From Bisporella sp. PMI_857 (taxonomy: Eukaryota; Ascomycota; Leotiomycetes; Helotiales; Helotiaceae): DNA of 64,000 bases. The DNA is taken from contig JAJSPD010000049.1 in assembly GCA_021307315.1 (NCBI GenBank), positions 298,018-362,017 on the forward strand, written 5' to 3'. A program made the translations under genes and the position numbers. This document shows positions 1 to 11,780 of this stretch, piece by piece (positions within the stretch are counted from its first letter, which is position 1; each line of letters begins with the position of its first letter). The notes beneath the pieces are model-generated. The model searched no databases, was not told where the DNA came from, and worked only from the letters and a program-made list of their open reading frames with translations.

Positions 1-844
1 CATTATGCAGAACATGGCCGCTCCATTCCAGAGCGAGTCGTAGAAGAGAATTATCCAGAGGTTGATACACAGCCGTTACAAATGGATTATGACATTACAG
101 AACGGTCAAAGGATAAAAGCGCCTACCAGCCACATAGTTTTGGTTACTATTTCTGATCAGCTGTTTCTCAGTCCGATAGACTAAAACAATTAGAACAACT
201 TCCTGTCCGCCGGAAAATATGTGGAGTCTCTGTCTTCTGGGGTTGTTTGGGATTTTGATGCCGATATTACTAATCGGAGGTGAAATTGGAGGAGGCATTG
301 CAGCTACAATTCTTTCGAAGAACAAGAATAATTCTTTCCCCACTGGATAGGAGGCCGCCAAACCAACCATCCCTTTTCGGTACTAACAATTAAAAGAACT
401 GCAGAAGTGGCATCGAACGTAGTGTCTTCAACAACAATGGAAAGTACTACAAGTACAACAAGGTTCTCAACCGCCGCAGCTACGGCGACCAGTTCTTTGT
501 CTTCTACTGCAAACTATACGCCATCGACTATGAGCAGCGCACCGCAATCTACTGTCACAAATGATGTGGCTGGCTGTCCCACAAAAAACGGAACGGCGTA
601 TCACGCCAGCGTCAGATCCGCTGATTTCGTAATATTCTGCGGTCTAGACATTAAGGTCAATGCCAATCTCAGAAGGGGTGGAGATATCCAGACCTCATTA
701 TCTGCATGTGTGGACTTGTGCGCAAGCTGGAACTCTAACGCTACAGTTCGTGCGAGTGGTATTTGTGGTAAACTTTTGGCGTCCTTTTTGGTACGGGAGG
801 GAGAAAAGGTGGCTGACAAAGAACAGGTGGTGATGGGCAGATAA
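1..844 (+). pseudogene. Broken single-pass membrane protein with apple/WSC-like extracellular domain, 5' end outside window
   Basis: Three collinear protein-like stretches lie in three different frames. Frame 1 (1-240) reads a charged cytoplasmic tail ending RRKICG, but with an in-frame TGA at 154-156. Frame 3 (219-350) reads a hydrophobic glycine-rich segment (LIGGEIGGGIAA), the usual shape of the single membrane helix in this fungal group. Frame 2 (405-844) reads a Ser/Thr-rich linker followed by a cysteine pattern (GCP...FVIFCGLD...CVDLCASWN) like the PAN/apple-type domain of fungal cell-surface proteins. A TACTAAC followed by CTGCAG at 404 looks like a real intron end. The shift inside the TM segment and the TGA suggest decay, although unrecognised introns could rescue part of it. 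I cannot assign a ligand or function. Confidence 0.4.
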
Positions 845-1527
845 ATTTAATAGGTAATGAGGAGCAGGAGTTGAACCCTGCGATCCTGAATAGCCAAACG
901 TTCTGAGTATGAGGCGCAGGGTATTGCAATGTATTAGGGATATAAATATGGGAAGATACGATACTGGTGGTGTTCTCTTAGGGTCCTTCAATTGCAGGCA
1001 AGTGAATAGCGATATTACCCACTTTGTTATATTAGAGCTACAGGTTCTTATGTCAGTGGGAAGAGATCTTTTGTCAAGATTATGTATAATAAGCGCCAAT
1101 CAGCAAGATGAACTTGAGTAACAGGTATCCGTCCACATCATGAAGTAACTACTTGATTGTGGCTCACGTCCACAGAGCGACTCGGCCATCACGGATAGTC
1201 AACGTCTCCCCTTTTATTGATTGTACGGTCATTCCAAAAGCCCCCAAATTCGACGATAACTTCCATACACTTCCCACACACTCTTCACGGAAATGCAAGC
1301 TTGCCAAATTCCTATCCTATAGAACCGCCATCCTGCCAAAGCCTCGCTAAATAAAGGGGGATGCATCATTCTCCACCCTCTACATCCTGTCACATTAACA
1401 TCCACATCACATCTGCATCCCTCAGCAGCAAAAAACATAACCTTTTCCCTCTTCACCACAAACCAAAACTACACATCCCCAATATATATATATTTTTTCT
1501 TTTTCTTTTTTTTTTAAAAAAAAAATT
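845..1527. other. Intergenic, no gene seen
   Basis: Only short ORFs without protein-like composition. Around 855-905 the minus strand resembles the 3' half of a tRNA-Leu (see findings). The right end is a pyrimidine tract running into the poly-T terminator of the tRNA-Ser gene. Confidence 0.5.
1516..1525 (-). terminator. Pol III terminator of the tRNA-Ser gene
   Basis: A run of A on the plus strand (T on the transcribed minus strand) starts two bases after the tRNA 3' end, the expected place and composition for RNA polymerase III termination. Confidence 0.55.
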
Positions 1528-1759
1528 CATCGAGTGCAGGATTTGAACCTACGCGGCCGAAACCATTAGATTTCGAAAAAAAAGCCCCCCCTCTTTTCTC
1601 AAGAAGAGGAAATTCAAGTCTATCAAGTCTACTTCAAGTCTACACACAAGCGTCACCGTTAGTGAAAATTTTTCTCAAAGGGATATACTACAGTAGGTAT
1701 TTGACGAGAAGGGAGAGAAAAGGCCTTACCTAACCCATTAACCACTCTGGCAACTCGAC
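1528..1759 (-). tRNA. tRNA-Ser(CGA), split by a ~151-nt insertion just before the anticodon loop
   Basis: The minus strand holds both halves of a type II tRNA. The 5' half (1759 to 1729) gives acceptor GTCGAGT, a D arm with CCA/TGG stem and the anticodon 5' strand TTAGG. The 3' half (1577 to 1528) gives anticodon loop TTCGAAA with CGA at 1575-1573, stem TCTAA, a long variable arm (TGGTTTCGGCCGC), T arm GTAGG-TTCAAAT-CCTGC, acceptor ACTCGAT and discriminator G. The acceptor pairs over seven positions (one G-U). Right after the 3' end the minus strand runs into about 10 T, a Pol III terminator. Removing 1578-1728 gives an 81-nt tRNA. The insertion site is 5' of the anticodon rather than the canonical 37/38 position, so this may be either a non-canonical intron or a dead tRNA. 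Confidence 0.62.
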
Positions 1760-2284
1760 TTTTTTTTTCTTGTTTGGAAGGCGGTGAGAGGAGAGGGTGC
1801 TTGAAGGAGGTTATAAAAGATGGCATTGAGGGAACTGGCTTGGTAAGAGTGATTGGTGGCGGAAAGGGGGGAAGGTGGTGGAGGGAGGGTGTTGGCGGTG
1901 AGGGGTAAGGAGTAAGTGGATATTCTCTCTGTAAGCAGGATTTTTTGGGGGTTGTGAGAAGAGTCTAAATCGACGAGGGTTATTCATCTTCATTCTTCCT
2001 CCTTGATAGTACGAACATCCATCCGAATTCACCAATTTCTGGCGCGAAATCTCGAAGGCTTGGCAAAGAGGATGATCAACATCCGGATTCGAATCATGGA
2101 TAATTAAATATTATATTAAATGGTATCTTCGAAGGTCAAATAAGCCCACAGAGGTATCTTTGAAACGCCGTACGCGCCTTTGATGCAATGAAACCACGGT
2201 AGCCAGCACCTCTCTGACCCACCGTAACGTCGCTCATCAGATCATCACTTTATCATCACTGGACCTTACCTTCTCTTGCTCGCT
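1760..2284. other. Intergenic, no gene seen
   Basis: Purine-rich, low-complexity sequence (GGAGGGAGGG-like tracts near 1870-1900) followed by AT-rich sequence near 2100. It is the 3' flank of the Ytp1-family gene. Confidence 0.5.
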
Positions 2285-4165
2285 TTACGCCATGCCGGTT
2301 CGGCGGTACGAGAAGTTTATGCGATTCTCCCTTTTCACCGCCCAGCCCTTCAGCGCGATCACAACGATGATCCAAGCCATCAAGAATGTGATCAAGCCCA
2401 CGGAAACGGTGAAGACGAACATACCGTCCACGTCATGGGCTTCCAACGACATCACAGAGTCCCTGGCGCTGACCATGAAGATCAACCCACCTGCCATCAA
2501 GGCAAATGCTGTGATCAATTCCGAAGGCGGTCGACCTGGCAACGTCGAAGTTGGTGGTGCCAGGTAGAGGATCACATAGGTAGCCGCCCGAGCAAATGCT
2601 GCACCAACCAGCAAGCTACCCCATTGTTTATGGACCATGGTCGAGAACATCGATTCTTGGTGGTGTGAGCTCATCATCATTCCAACTAGCATCACGACAA
2701 GGGCTGGCAGAGGGTTCATCGAGAATGAATAGCTCTTTGGTGCCTCCACGCCGTGGTCACCTTGGTAGGGTGGCTTGGATTGGCGTGTTACGTTCAGAAG
2801 GTTGCGCACTCTTTTTGACTCAACGAGCATTCCGCACAAACCGCCACCGAAGAACATAATAGTGATCGATAAATGTTCTAGATCTTGCGCAGACCATTCA
2901 TTTCCCCACGCATTCAAGTGTTCGAGGAACACATTCGTAGAGCCATAGAAGAAAATGAGGAAGCTCTCAACGAACTCCGCAGTCGGGCCATTCGATGGTG
3001 CGATATTCCACGCCTGCTAAAGTTAGTGGTGTGTGACTAATATCGGAATGTCTGCATACCCAACCAATGTCTGCAAAACAGCCTGCCCATCTCCCTAGCG
3101 TCAAGATGCCAAACCAGAAGAACACGCCGCCTTTGATGAAGTGCGCAAGGCCACTGAAAACACGGTCACCCATCTTTTGTCCGAGTTAGTTTTGTCATCT
3201 GTATTGAGATTATTTTACGATGACTTACAAAGAGACCACCATAAGTGCAGACTCCAGTTGCCAATGCAGCAAAGGAGAGGATCAAGATCAGTCGATCCAC
3301 AGCATTGTAGAAAAATAGGAAAACTTGCAGGATCCGGGAAGATAGCAGTCGGGGAATTTTTGAACTTAAGAAGTGATCTAGTTTGGTACCGTGCAGTAGA
3401 CCATGCTTTTCTTCGTACTCATTTTCTTCATGGTTTCGCGCGCTTGGGAGCTGGTCGTCAGAGCCTATAGAAGAGATGGAATGGCTTCTCAGTGACTCAG
3501 TATTTGGCTCTGTTCCTTGGCCGCTATCATTGGAGAATCTATGCGGCTCGTCTTGTAAACGCTGGTGCTCAGCCATTGCCTCAGTAGAGACTGGAACGAA
3601 GCCGTTGCGCCACCCAGGGCGTTTGGTACCATAACGCCCTGCGTATGTGCTTATGATTCCAATGAGAATTTGGGAGCTTGTAATCCATGTCAAGAGCCAT
3701 CCAAGTTTATGATGAGCATTGTTAAGATATAGATCAGGAGTGTTGGCGTTGTATATGGTGGAAACGAATACTCCAATCGCATTTAGTGCCAGGAACAACA
3801 ATTGCACGAAAAGAGTATAACGAGATCTCCCAATGGAGAACATCACAGCTGGGGAAGTCAGGGTGGTCAGCAGCATGCCTCGTAGGCTACAAATTCAGGC
3901 TGTGCTCACCAATTGGTAGCATAAAAACCCATGCCAGTGTCATGAGGAATATGTGCGCAAACATCAATCCGGTGTGTTTTCCATACTGGAAGTAGGATAA
4001 AGGTTCCGAAACATCAGAACTGGAATTTGAGGGTATTGTTGGCCGTTTTGGCATACCGATATCCATACTCATGTCCTCATCGTGGCCGTGTGCTATAGCT
4101 GCGGGCAAGAAGCTCAGCAGCGCCGCGCCGGTTAGGATTAGAAAAGAGCTAAGATTTCGCTGCAT
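2285..4165 (-). CDS. Ytp1-family multispanning membrane protein (DUF2427 + Ytp1 domains)
   Basis: Four exons, 4165-3910, 3878-3229, 3173-3060 and 3016-2285, join in frame to 583 residues. Introns are short GT-AG with CACTAAC/ACTAAC branch points. The N terminus is a signal-like hydrophobic stretch followed by a His/Asp/Met-rich lumenal patch (HGHDEDMSMD), then TM helices (FAHIFLMTLAWVFMLPIG). The centre has helices around HHKLGWLLTWITSSQILIG, a polar acidic loop of about 100 residues, and the C-terminal half has repeated GGVFFWFGILTLGRW and IMFFGGGLCGM helices. This layout is that of the fungal Ytp1/DUF2427 family of integral membrane proteins, whose biochemical role is not known; some members are related to Fe/Cu-responsive heme-like b561 folds. 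The protein ends KRENRINFSYRRTGMA. It appears intact. Confidence 0.85.
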
Positions 4166-6700
4166 AGGTTGTCGCGCAAAACCAACTTCCCAGATACAGA
4201 TACTGAATTAGGGACTACGAAGCTAGATAGCAGAAATAAGTTGTGGTGGACAAGGTTTCGCAGCCAACACCGGAGCTACCGCCGCTGTTAGAGCTTCTTT
4301 GTATGCAAACGGAAAGCAGAGCCAGGGATCTTGAACGTGTCGCAACCAGAGACAATCTATAGTAACCACGCACAATGGGCCAACGCAACGGGGACAGGAG
4401 CTGTATGTATACTGTAATCGCCAACAGAAGAACAAAACTAAAGCTATGGGAGCTTGGAGGGGGCGGCCATGATGACGATTTAAGAGTAGTAAGCCGAGGA
4501 CACCGATACACCGATGAGCAACCAGCACTTTCTGTGCAGCTCCGCTCGGCACTCTCAGGTTGGCCAAAGGAGTTGCAGAATGCACTGTAACCATGCGGAA
4601 TATGGGAATTGGTGGGGTTGTGGCACATGAGGTTGTTGTGAGTCAAATATCAGATGGGGCCTGGCATGGCAAAGGCGTCCGGTAGCATCATCCATCCACT
4701 TGATAGTATTTTTGTGCTGGGCGGAGGGTGAGGTAAGGCTGGGAATAGGCCATCAGCACTTAATCTAGGATTGAACCACTCAAATGAGGCAATACGAAAG
4801 CAAAGGAGGGATCTAAGTCCGACTGCAGGTAATCTAACCATAAGGCACAGAGGGTTTGAAAGTTTTGCAGGGTCGAAAAGCCCGTTTCTTTGTCGGTGAG
4901 GAGCAAAAAGCAGCAAGAGGATTAATAATTTTGAACTTCTTAACCTGCAAGGCTGATAAAAGCTTTACAGGGGGGGGTTGGAGAGCTTTGACACTACAGT
5001 GTTGTTGATTTGCCCATGACGATGATTGATTGCATGGATTAGGCTGTGACCAGGGGGCCCGTAGGATCTAATGCTACCCTATCAACTATCCCATTTACCA
5101 GCCACTTTTGCTCCGGAACTCGCGGATCTACTCGATACCCGATTGATCCGATTACTGTGTGACGGGAACTGTAAGCTGGGAATGCCCTCGCCATATGCTT
5201 GACATTACCGTAAGCGCCCCCGAGCAGCAGCAGCAACATCCAACACGAATTGGGGAATTATCATCATTGTCATCATACGATCAGCCTATTATCAAATATC
5301 GCCAGATGGAAAGATGTACGATACATCTTACGGTATCTGCTGATTGATTCGCAAACTCATGGCCAGGCACTCGGTAGTTATCTAATCATTTTCTCTTTTG
5401 TATATGTCAGCAATGATGTGTATACAACGCCGCCACCGGCTAGGCTACCAACAAACGAACCACTAACTGTGCCAAAGCTTACGGAAGCAACAATCAATTT
5501 TGACATAACTCACATTCCATCAGGGCCGCCCCTCTGTCGGGCTAAACTGGACCGTACAGTTAGAAGACTGCACAGTTAGAAATACGTACCTGGCGGTCGC
5601 GTAATCACATAAATTGGAGCCCGCACCACGAGGACTTACAAAAATAAAAGTAAAAAAGTTGGCTATCTGCTGTACACAAGTACAATAAACTCCGACTTGG
5701 CTGAACATCCGTCCCTACATGCAGGATATGTTGTCTCCTGGTGGTTTATCCACCCACATCTGCATCAAACCATGTGAATCGTGAGAGAACGAATGGGCTG
5801 ACGGGTGGCTGAATGTTAGGTCTGTGCCATCCCTAAGCAAATAACTCGACACCACTAATACCACTGTAACCAACCCCAACAAGTATCACTCACTACAGTT
5901 TACGGAGCAGTTCTCCAACCAATGCGATGTGCCTTTATTCCCAAATGTCGGTTTAGACAAGCCTGCAAACTCCTTCGAATCTGCCCACCGCAACTCTTTA
6001 TTCCCGTAACCCCCTCCCCCACTGTAACAGAAGCTCTGACTCTTTTTCCCATGCCGTTACAATACACATCATCATCATCATCACATCAAATTGAACAACA
6101 ACCGTACGGCACTTGCAGACACACCCCACCAAACGATCACAACCGTATCGCATCACATCGCATCGCGCCTGCGCCAACTCCCCCCCCCCCCCCCCCCCCC
6201 CCTTCAACGCCTAACGCCCATGCAAGTGGATGTTTTCGCGAGGCCATGTTCAAACATACATAAAACTTTGTGAAGGCGGGGCGGCAGCTACTCTGACCCG
6301 TCTCCCGATTGCGGACGACTGACCACCTCACCTGATTTTGCGGGGTGAGCTTGGAGAAAGAGGGCATGGCTTTCCTTTTGTACTTTTCTTGTCGCCTTGG
6401 CCACGTCTTGAGCGCCTTCACATGAACCGTCCAGTTGTGAGGCCAAGTAGCGTGGCACAGGATGAACCTATAAAGCAGCGACGCGGTCAAGCAGACACAA
6501 CTTGGTCTGAAAAGGACCACCATATGCTCCTGTCGTTGAATTGACTACCTTGAAGCTGCTTTCGTTGGCTTGAGTCATCGTATGCATGTATTCCGAAGGT
6601 GTGGGCCTAAAGAGCTTTTAAGGCTATCTGCTTTGTAATTCAATCCTCGACGGGACATTCATGTAGTTTGCCTTGCTTGCCCCGTGTAGTTTCCCCTCAT
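4166..6700. other. Long intergenic stretch without recognisable gene
   Basis: All ORFs are short, overlap in several frames and lack domain-like patterns. It contains CAT repeats (about 6067-6083), a 23-base C run at 6180-6202 and several pyrimidine tracts. Nothing argues for a functional protein or RNA. Confidence 0.5.
6180..6202. repeat. Poly-C homopolymer, 23 bases
   Basis: An uninterrupted C run beginning at the last base of 6171-6180 and filling 6181-6202. Such runs slip in replication and sequencing, so the exact length may not be reliable. Confidence 0.9.
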
Positions 6701-8446
6701 ATTTGCGCGTGTCAAAAACACATTCTACATGGCGATTTTCTATTCAAGTTCGATCTCCGTCAATATTCCAGCGATCAACGGCGACATATCTCCTGCATAG
6801 CGAGGCTGGTATACTTGTTTGGGATTCGTGCATAGAGTATGGGCGATGATGCGAGTGCAGTTCATCCATACTAATCAGAAGAATAGGATGGAATTTGCTG
6901 GACTCTCCGGTGGTTAGAAACTGGAATTTTAAGAGGCACAGTGCAATCATGTCTTCGACTCTGTATAATTCATTAAATATTAATATCCGCTTTGATGTTC
7001 CAAGAGTATTCTCGAACCCAATTTCTAAGCTACTCCTTGTTTTTGAAAGTATAACTTTGATCAAGTTTCTAGCCTGCCGCCGGAGACACAATATGCTACA
7101 TATTTCATCTTTTAAGGGAAGGGTTGCTGTCCTCTCCAACAAGTTGTATGTATTCTTTTCATAGATTGTTACTCGGTGATTTTGTTTCCGCACAGTGTGG
7201 CTCGACGCCCCTGAGAGGTAAGATATATCACTCAAGAAACAGTTATATTTTTACGGTCTGCTATAATTATAGAGAACAGCAGTTCAGTTAACATTCTCGA
7301 GAATGACGACGGTACGTTGGTTTACCAAGCAAACTTATTACAGAGGGGGACAATAAGCCTGGCCTGCGACCCATTGTTAAGCCAAACACATAGGTTTTGG
7401 TAATCGACGGAATACACAACTCTACACGGGAAATATTAATGTCTATACCCAAATACGGAAGGCCGTATGAACCTTCTTGCGTATTCATGAATAACATCGT
7501 GGTTGCTCGCTTGCGTTATTGCCCGTTACGGAGGAAATTCGAACTGAGGTCTCCCTTGCATGAGCCTTCTTTTATCTGCGGCATCCAACACTCTCTGGAA
7601 GTACTTCCTGTATGGCTGTTTCTTGGGAGCTGTGACAGCACTGAGTTTTTTCAAGATACTGATAACATGATGAAGATGTTGCAGAGAGTAATTTCTCCCT
7701 CGCCTCTGGGTGGCATGAAATGGATAATTCTAGTCATCGAATCCTTGAGACAGGGAATCCCAGAGCCCACAAAGTCTTGTCCCTGAGTCGAGTTGGTTTT
7801 TAACGATAGCTGGGAGCTTAGAAGAAAGTAGATCGCCCATGAAAATGGCGCATCTTTCCGAAGAGAAGGAACATCACATCCCAAGAATATCACACTGCCA
7901 TCCTTAACAAACTTGTTTCTCGCTATATGTACAAGCAACAAAGTCTGGACTAGCTTTATATCAGATGCATGCGGCTACTTTGCTCCACGCTCAGTTCTCA
8001 ATTTCCCGGAAATAAAATATCTTTAGTGAGATAGACTTTCCAGAAGGCGCGGTTGAAAAGTATGCAGCATAAGAGGATCGAATGGTTCCTTTGAGGCCAA
8101 AAGATGGTCTCTCCTCTTGAAGCCCTCCTTAGGCACGCTACATGGCGTTCCCCCACTGTATATTTGAAGTTCATTGACAATTGGTATGGTATACGCGTCG
8201 ACACCTCGATGCATAACAGGACAAACTCTATGACTTCCTGATCCTCTGGGCTTTTCAAGGATCTTGTACAATCGTGGAAGGTAAGCTCCACCGCACCTTC
8301 CACCCACATTTAATAACCGTAAGAGTGGGTGTCTAAGGATAGCGCAGAACAAGTTGTGCCTACTGCACAGGTGAAAAGATGTAAAGTAACTATCGAACGT
8401 CTTCCGTAACAAGCACGCAACATCATTTACTAAGTATTCCGTCAAA
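6701..8446. other. Unassigned stretch with several medium ORFs on both strands
   Basis: Minus-strand ORFs at 7235-6744 (163 aa), 7941-7651 (96 aa) and 8466-8023 (147 aa) and a plus ORF at 7397-7786 (129 aa) do not share frames, splice signals or recognisable motifs. The 8466-8023 ORF overlaps the start of the MYND gene. It could be an eroded gene, but I see no family signature and call no product. Confidence 0.35.
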
Positions 8447-10238
8447 ATGCTAAAGGCACAGTTCATCGAAGGTGTGAGCGCTTATACCCTTGGATTCTGC
8501 GCGCTCAAGTATCCAAAAGTGCCTCGTTACAAGCTAAAGGGAGGGAAGCACTGGGAACCCCGTCCTGTTCTATCTCAGTTGCAGGACCTCAATCAAAATC
8601 AGAATATATCACGAGACCGTAGTAAGTAGATCATGTGCATTACTTCCCAGCGTCTAACACAAAAATATACTTGCTGACTCCGTTTGATACAGTCATAGCC
8701 AGGATTGCCTCCCAATTTCTCAAACTCCTTCTAAGCCACCTCGACGGTGAATTGATTAATATGGAGGTTCCTGGCTTGCAATCGCAAGGCGCCAAGTATT
8801 GGTGCCCCGAAGCACTCTACCTCCTAAACTTTTTAGTTATGAACCCGGACGTGGCAAAGATTGTTGCCCAACAGGGACGTATACTTGAGGGAGTGGTCGA
8901 CAAGCTATGCGAAAACAACCTCATTAAGAAGATGGCCGAAAGTGTACCTAAACGCAAATTGGAAACAGCCACAGCAATAAATGATATCACATGGATGGTC
9001 ATTTTCGTCAGACGTGTTCTTCTCTTTCCGTATTACATCGCAAATATAACAATTTTCGACAAGTATCCATTGTTGCTAAAGAACCTCGAGCAGTGGCAGG
9101 CAGGGCATGTTGGCTCTGTTCTCGCTGCAGAAGCTCTTCGACTTCAGCATACCATTGAGCGTCCAGAGGATTATACGATAAGGAACGTCAGGGAAGGAAC
9201 CGAAAGGAGCTTGATGTGCGGTTACAAGAAATGCGGTTATAAGATATTCAGTAGGTTGATACGTTTACCTGGTGACTTCAACATCCGTTGACGACTTCAG
9301 TGGAAAAGTGTGCTCGCTGCATGGTACAACGATACTGCAGCACTGAACATCAGAAAAAAGACTGGAAGTACCATAAGCATTACTGTGATATAGGCCTGGT
9401 AAGTTGACTTCTCCAGGCTAAGCTCTCTGACATGGCGAATCTCTGCAAGCTATACTTTGAATAACCGAATATTCTCCTTGAGCGTGTACTCAGAATTGAT
9501 AGTTCTTGAGAACTTCTTCAACCCTGAAACGTACAAAATCAAGTAAACTAATTCCATGATTGTTATATACAGGTAGATATCATGGAATCTGATGACTCTG
9601 GAGATTCTGATAGTTCCGAAGATTCTGAGTCTTTCGACGATTATACCTCGGATGGCGATACCGCCGAGGAGGAAGAGGAAAACTCGGCCTCTACTCCACC
9701 TGTCGTGGAAAAGTCTAAAGAAAATCCTGCTAACGCCGAAGATAAGAAAAACAAGTCGGCACAAGCTGGTGCGCCAAATCAGAAGCTGTTTGATGAAATT
9801 AACAAATGCAAAATGGCCTTACACCAAATTCATAAAAAGACAGTTCCTAGGAACGAGCCTGAATGGTCAAGATCACTAGACAAGTTCCGCGCTTGCCTAA
9901 CCCGGCATACAGTTTCAGGAGGGGATGATGGGCGGCCATATGAGGAGTTTGGCTTTGAATTTGAATTTCCAGAAACTACCACCTCAAGAAAGCTTGAAGA
10001 AAGCGATATGATTGAGGGTGCGACAGAGGGTAATTCTGCATTTAAGAAGACAGTTGATGCCTTACTAGCTATATGTAATGTGGCGCGAGAGACTGGGATG
10101 AATGTTGAGAGAAGTCTCAAGAACTGCGAGGCTGCTGAAGAGTCGCATGGTTTCGCACCAGATATAGAAAAGGAACCTGACAAGTCCAAATCGTCCGAAG
10201 CAAGTCAAACTCCCGGAGCTAAAAACCGGTGCGTCTGA
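8447..10238 (+). CDS. MYND-type zinc-finger protein with acidic Ser/Asp-rich C-terminal region
   Basis: Exons 8447-8621, 8693-9250, 9301-9398 and 9573-10238 join in frame to 498 residues; all introns are GT-AG. Residues about 60-235 are helical and of unknown family (PEALYLLNFLVMNPDVAKIV). The MYND finger is split by intron 2: MEKCARC, then QRYCSTEHQKKDW, then H..HYC, giving the C-x2-C...C-x3-C...H-x3-C ladder. Intron 3 falls directly after it. The following exon opens with a low-complexity acidic stretch (SDDSGDSDSSEDSESFDD) and a charged coiled-coil-like tail. MYND fingers are protein-interaction modules, often in transcription-associated proteins; nothing here shows a catalytic SET domain. 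Start chosen because it opens the longest in-frame exon 1; an upstream exon cannot be excluded. Confidence 0.78.
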
Positions 10239-10801
10239 AGAACAAAGTACCACGATTTGTTAAAGGCATCAGCGGTCACAAGTTCAAGACTACCACTGGG
10301 AAGACAATGCCACAGATAATGTAGCTGTGCTTGGTGTATGACAGGAAGCACCAGGTATTGAGTAGGTATAATAAGGTGGGAATGGCATAGATAGATGCAT
10401 TTCCATAAGCAGAACTGATTCATGTACATGATTTATTCTAGGAAGTTGAATGCAAGCAGGATTTGCCTGCGGAAAATTATGGAACATTAGCCCACTGCCT
10501 TGAGGTATGATGTGACCTGTTACATTAGCAAAGGGTTGAAATGAAGTGGTACAACTTTTAATCTTTGCCAGACGTACTCTTTTGGAAGGAAGGTTGTTTA
10601 GATGAGCTAGATTGAGAGGCTAATGCATAAAGCAAAAGCTTGGATACATTGGGTATGTTCTATAGACTAGATCGGCACGTTATGTTGAAGAATTCCTCCC
10701 CTGGACCGTAATATAGACTTGCACATATGAGAACAAATTCCTTGACTGCAACACCTTGCTCCATAAACTGCATATGTGATAAACTTGGCGAATGGCTTCA
10801 C
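10239..10801. other. Convergent 3' intergenic region
   Basis: Lies between the 3' ends of the MYND gene (plus) and the metallo-beta-lactamase gene (minus). No gene-like ORF. Confidence 0.5.
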
Positions 10802-11780
10802 TCATAAGGCGGCTCGATCCTTGACCCGCCATCTTTTCGTTTTCGAATCCTCGACTACTTTCCCCTCTCCTTCCAGCTTCCGCAGGATCTGCACCACGCC
10901 TCCGTTCGCTGGTAGATGCAGCTCCTCAGGTACATTCGCATACACGACCTTCACGATCTCCATGCTGGTCCATTCCTCGAGCTCGGCGCTGCTGGCCTCG
11001 GGTCCCGTCTTCCGGGACGATCTGAGCACCTGCACTACCTGGTCCTCGCGCATCTTCCGGTGCGAGATGTACTCCAGGATCTTGGACGGCCCGTCCTCGA
11101 GCACGGCGCCGTGGCCGGGGTAGGCGCGTCCGCGGAACACGGGGTGCAGCTTCTGCAGGGACGAGATGTAGGTCGACAGGTCTTCGAAGACGGCGGTCCC
11201 GTGCCCGAGCACGTTGTCCCCCGTAAACACGGCGTCCTCTTCCTCTAGCAGCAGCGACATGTGGTCCTGCGTGTGGCCCGGCGAGTGGATGGCCCGAAGG
11301 GTGGCGCCCTCCGCGCTGAAGGTTTGGCCGTCCGAGATGGCGAGCTGGTCCTCCGACGGCGTGTGCTTGTACACGGTGGCGGACGGGATGTGCGCGAGGA
11401 GCTGCGGCACCCCGAGGATGTGGTCGTGGTGCCAGTGCGTGAGGATGCAGGTGCTTACCGTTGCGTTCTCGGCTGCCAGGACCCTTTTCAGGGCGCTGAG
11501 CCAGGAGGGCTTCCCTTCTCCTGTGTCTATTAGGACGCGAGAGGGACCGGTCCCGACGAGGTAGGTGTTTGTTCCTGTGAAGAACCGATTCTTAATTGGA
11601 GGCCATATGGCGGCTCATTTAGTCGCTTACCTTGGAGCGTGAACTGTGCCTAGTTAGTCATGTGTTTTGTTCAGAAACAAGGAATTTTAAACTTACCTTC
11701 CCAGGATTTCCTCCCAATATCCGGATTACCCTTGAGCTCAGCCGCTCGACTTCTTGTAAGGGGATCAGTTGGGTTGCCAT
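10802..11780 (-). CDS. Metallo-beta-lactamase-fold thioesterase (LACTB2 / PKS-associated MBL-TE type)
   Basis: Exons 11780-11697, 11649-11631 (only 19 nt) and 11574-10802 join in frame to 291 residues. The substrate-binding N-terminal strand reads GTNTYLVGTGPSRVLIDTG, followed by the metal motif THWHHDH (residues about 80-86), then a distal SPGHTQDHMSL, FTGDNVLGHGT and YPGHGAVLEDGPSKI, so all metal ligands (H-x-H-x-D-H, H, D, H) are present. A winged-helix-like C-terminal region follows. Sequence style matches the MBL thioesterases that release aromatic products from fungal non-reducing PKSs lacking their own TE domain, and also the housekeeping LACTB2 hydrolases. No PKS lies in the window, so the role is open. 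Exon 3 is distinctly GC-rich compared with the flanks. Confidence 0.85.

Noticed and set aside
4215..4646. Minus-strand ORF of 143 codons
   Set aside because: Overlaps a second ORF in another frame, low-complexity Ser/Arg/Pro composition and no motif.
5922..6523. ORFs on both strands across the poly-C run
   Set aside because: Open only because the homopolymer codes Pro or Gly; no domain-like sequence.
7998..8466. Minus ORFs weakly recalling a HET-type incompatibility protein
   Set aside because: The core HET motifs (SYxWG, INQ, WxRxWxxQE) are not present; similarity is limited to a few residues.
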